Of a stretch of DNA of 21,901 nt, positions 21,348 to 21,901 are shown in pieces. The notes beneath the pieces were generated by a model. It made no database searches. It had not been told where the DNA came from and saw only the letters and a program-made list of their open reading frames with translations. Source of the stretch: a virus. The number at the start of each line of letters is the position of its first letter. The stretch's first letter is position 1. Location: positions 1-21,901 of the IMG/VR virus record IMGVR_UViG_3300047474_000273. One strand, given 5' to 3'. Position numbers and translations under genes: made by a program.

Positions 21348-21583
21348 TAAATGTCCTCAACCTTCTTTAAATTAGTAGGAAGTATCTCAGAGACCTCAAC
21401 GTCAGTGTGGTTTTGTTCACTGCCTGTTACTGTTTGAAAAGTTCTAGATGTTGTTGTTATTTTAATATGTGTGCCTTCATTGTAATAAGATACTAACTTT
21501 TGTTTAATAAGTTTATTATTAGGTTTAGTTTCTAATTCAAATTCGCCGAACATATCTGTTTGTTTTGTGTATATTTTATTCAT
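21347..21583 (-). CDS. Small unknown protein preceding gp44
   Basis: The 78-residue protein begins MNKIYTKQTDMFGEFELETK. It has a probable beta-strand pair (HIKITTTSRTFQTVTG) and a polar C-terminus, with no recognised family. It heads the transcript containing gp44 and the radical SAM pair. A consensus sigma-70 promoter lies just upstream, with 5 bases between TATAAT and the ATG and no Shine-Dalgarno site. An in-frame Met at residue 11 has no better site. Confidence 0.75.
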   Translation of the reverse strand: MNKIYTKQTDMFGEFELETKPNNKLIKQKLVSYYNEGTHIKITTTSRTFQTVTGSEQNHTDVEVSEILPTNLKKVEDI

Positions 21584-21588
21584 CAGTT

Positions 21589-21617
21589 ATTATACCTTTT
21601 ATTAATGTAAATGTCAA
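21589..21617 (-). promoter_or_regulatory. Perfect consensus sigma-70 promoter of the gp44 operon
   Basis: The minus strand reads TTGACA (21617-21612), a 17-base spacer and TATAAT (21594-21589), with AACTG before the ATG. The RNA would start at or within the start codon. Confidence 0.85.
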
Positions 21618-21621
21618 CCTT

Positions 21622-21901
21622 TTATTCATACCCAAGTGTAATATTAGGTGCGGTGTTTTCATTTACAAATTCAAATATTTTTTGTATGTGTTGTAAATCT
21701 TTTTCACTTCTAAGACTGCATAGTTCGTTTGCAAAATGCAATTCTACATTGTGTTCTAATGCAAGTTTTAATAGTTCTGCTCTGCGTTCTGCATCATCTG
21801 GTAAACAATATATACTGCAAAGTACAATGGCATCTATACCATAACCTGTTATGAATTTTTCTAAACCAGGCAACCAATCTACATACTCATTCTCAAATTG
21901 G
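21622..21901 (-). CDS. Unknown protein, 5' end beyond the window
   Basis: An open frame enters from the right edge and ends at TAA 21622-21624, giving at least 92 residues (QFENEYVDWLPGLEKF...). A TTG at 21873 could be a start, but the frame stays open to the edge, so I treat the gene as 5'-truncated. The visible part looks alpha/beta: GIDAIVLCSIYCLPDDAERR, then LLKLALEHNVELHFANEL and EKDLQHIQKIFEFV. This pattern faintly recalls a serine-recombinase N-terminal fold, but no catalytic Ser region is visible, so no function is assigned. Confidence 0.6.
   Translation of the reverse strand, partial: QFENEYVDWLPGLEKFITGYGIDAIVLCSIYCLPDDAERRAELLKLALEHNVELHFANELCSLRSEKDLQHIQKIFEFVNENTAPNITLGYE

Noticed and set aside
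21622-21901. Serine recombinase call for the right-edge gene
   Set aside because: The visible part has only a vague alpha/beta resemblance, and the catalytic serine region is not present in the window.

Overview
This window is a piece of a lytic, AT-rich, T4-like (myovirus-type) phage genome, most like the marine T4-like phages of cyanobacteria and SAR11 bacteria. The assignment rests on a T4 gp44-type clamp-loader ATPase, a phoH gene, a T4-lysozyme-type endolysin, very long collagen-containing fibre genes, late-promoter octamers of the T4 type (NATAAATA), and tightly packed genes with 1-17 nt overlaps. The host cannot be read from the sequence; a marine Gram-negative bacterium is an inference, supported by the spanin pair, which implies an outer membrane. 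No tRNA, CRISPR array, insertion sequence or integrase was found, and no stretch over 300 bases lacks a gene.

Layout. Positions 1-6222 (minus strand) hold virion genes: a fibre-like protein running off the left edge, a 1438-residue fibre with six copies of an HLNQS/VLSWNGSDY repeat and three collagen-like segments, and a small beta-rich protein. Positions 6240-10392 (minus) form a unit of dnaJ, a clpA-like Hsp100 gene, an unknown gene and a GH24 lysozyme, with a consensus sigma-70 promoter in front of dnaJ. Positions 10424-13509 (minus) hold a methyltransferase-like gene and an operon of two unknown genes, an acyl-carrier-like protein without the prosthetic-group serine, and an overlapping inner/outer-membrane spanin pair. 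Positions 13695-15227 are a plus-strand island with phoH, behind a leader with a strong intrinsic terminator, and an Fe(II)/2-oxoglutarate oxygenase of the Asp/Asn beta-hydroxylase type. A small minus-strand gene lies between them. Positions 15193-17485 (minus) encode two related membrane proteins, a short UDP-glucose-dehydrogenase-like enzyme, two small proteins and a SufE homologue. Positions 17513-21901 (minus) encode two tandem paralogous radical SAM proteins, gp44, a small unknown protein and a gene entering from the right edge.

How the genes may work together. DnaJ and ClpA could redirect host DnaK and ClpP. SufE could supply sulphur for Fe-S clusters needed by the two radical SAM proteins. 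The lysozyme and spanins serve lysis; no holin was identified with confidence.

The most unexpected signal concerns gene starts. Three consensus sigma-70 promoters, all with 17-base spacers, and at least three late-type promoters place the -10 element only 5-7 bases before a start codon that has no usable ribosome-binding site. This predicts leaderless or nearly leaderless mRNAs. Other genes in the window have clear Shine-Dalgarno sites.
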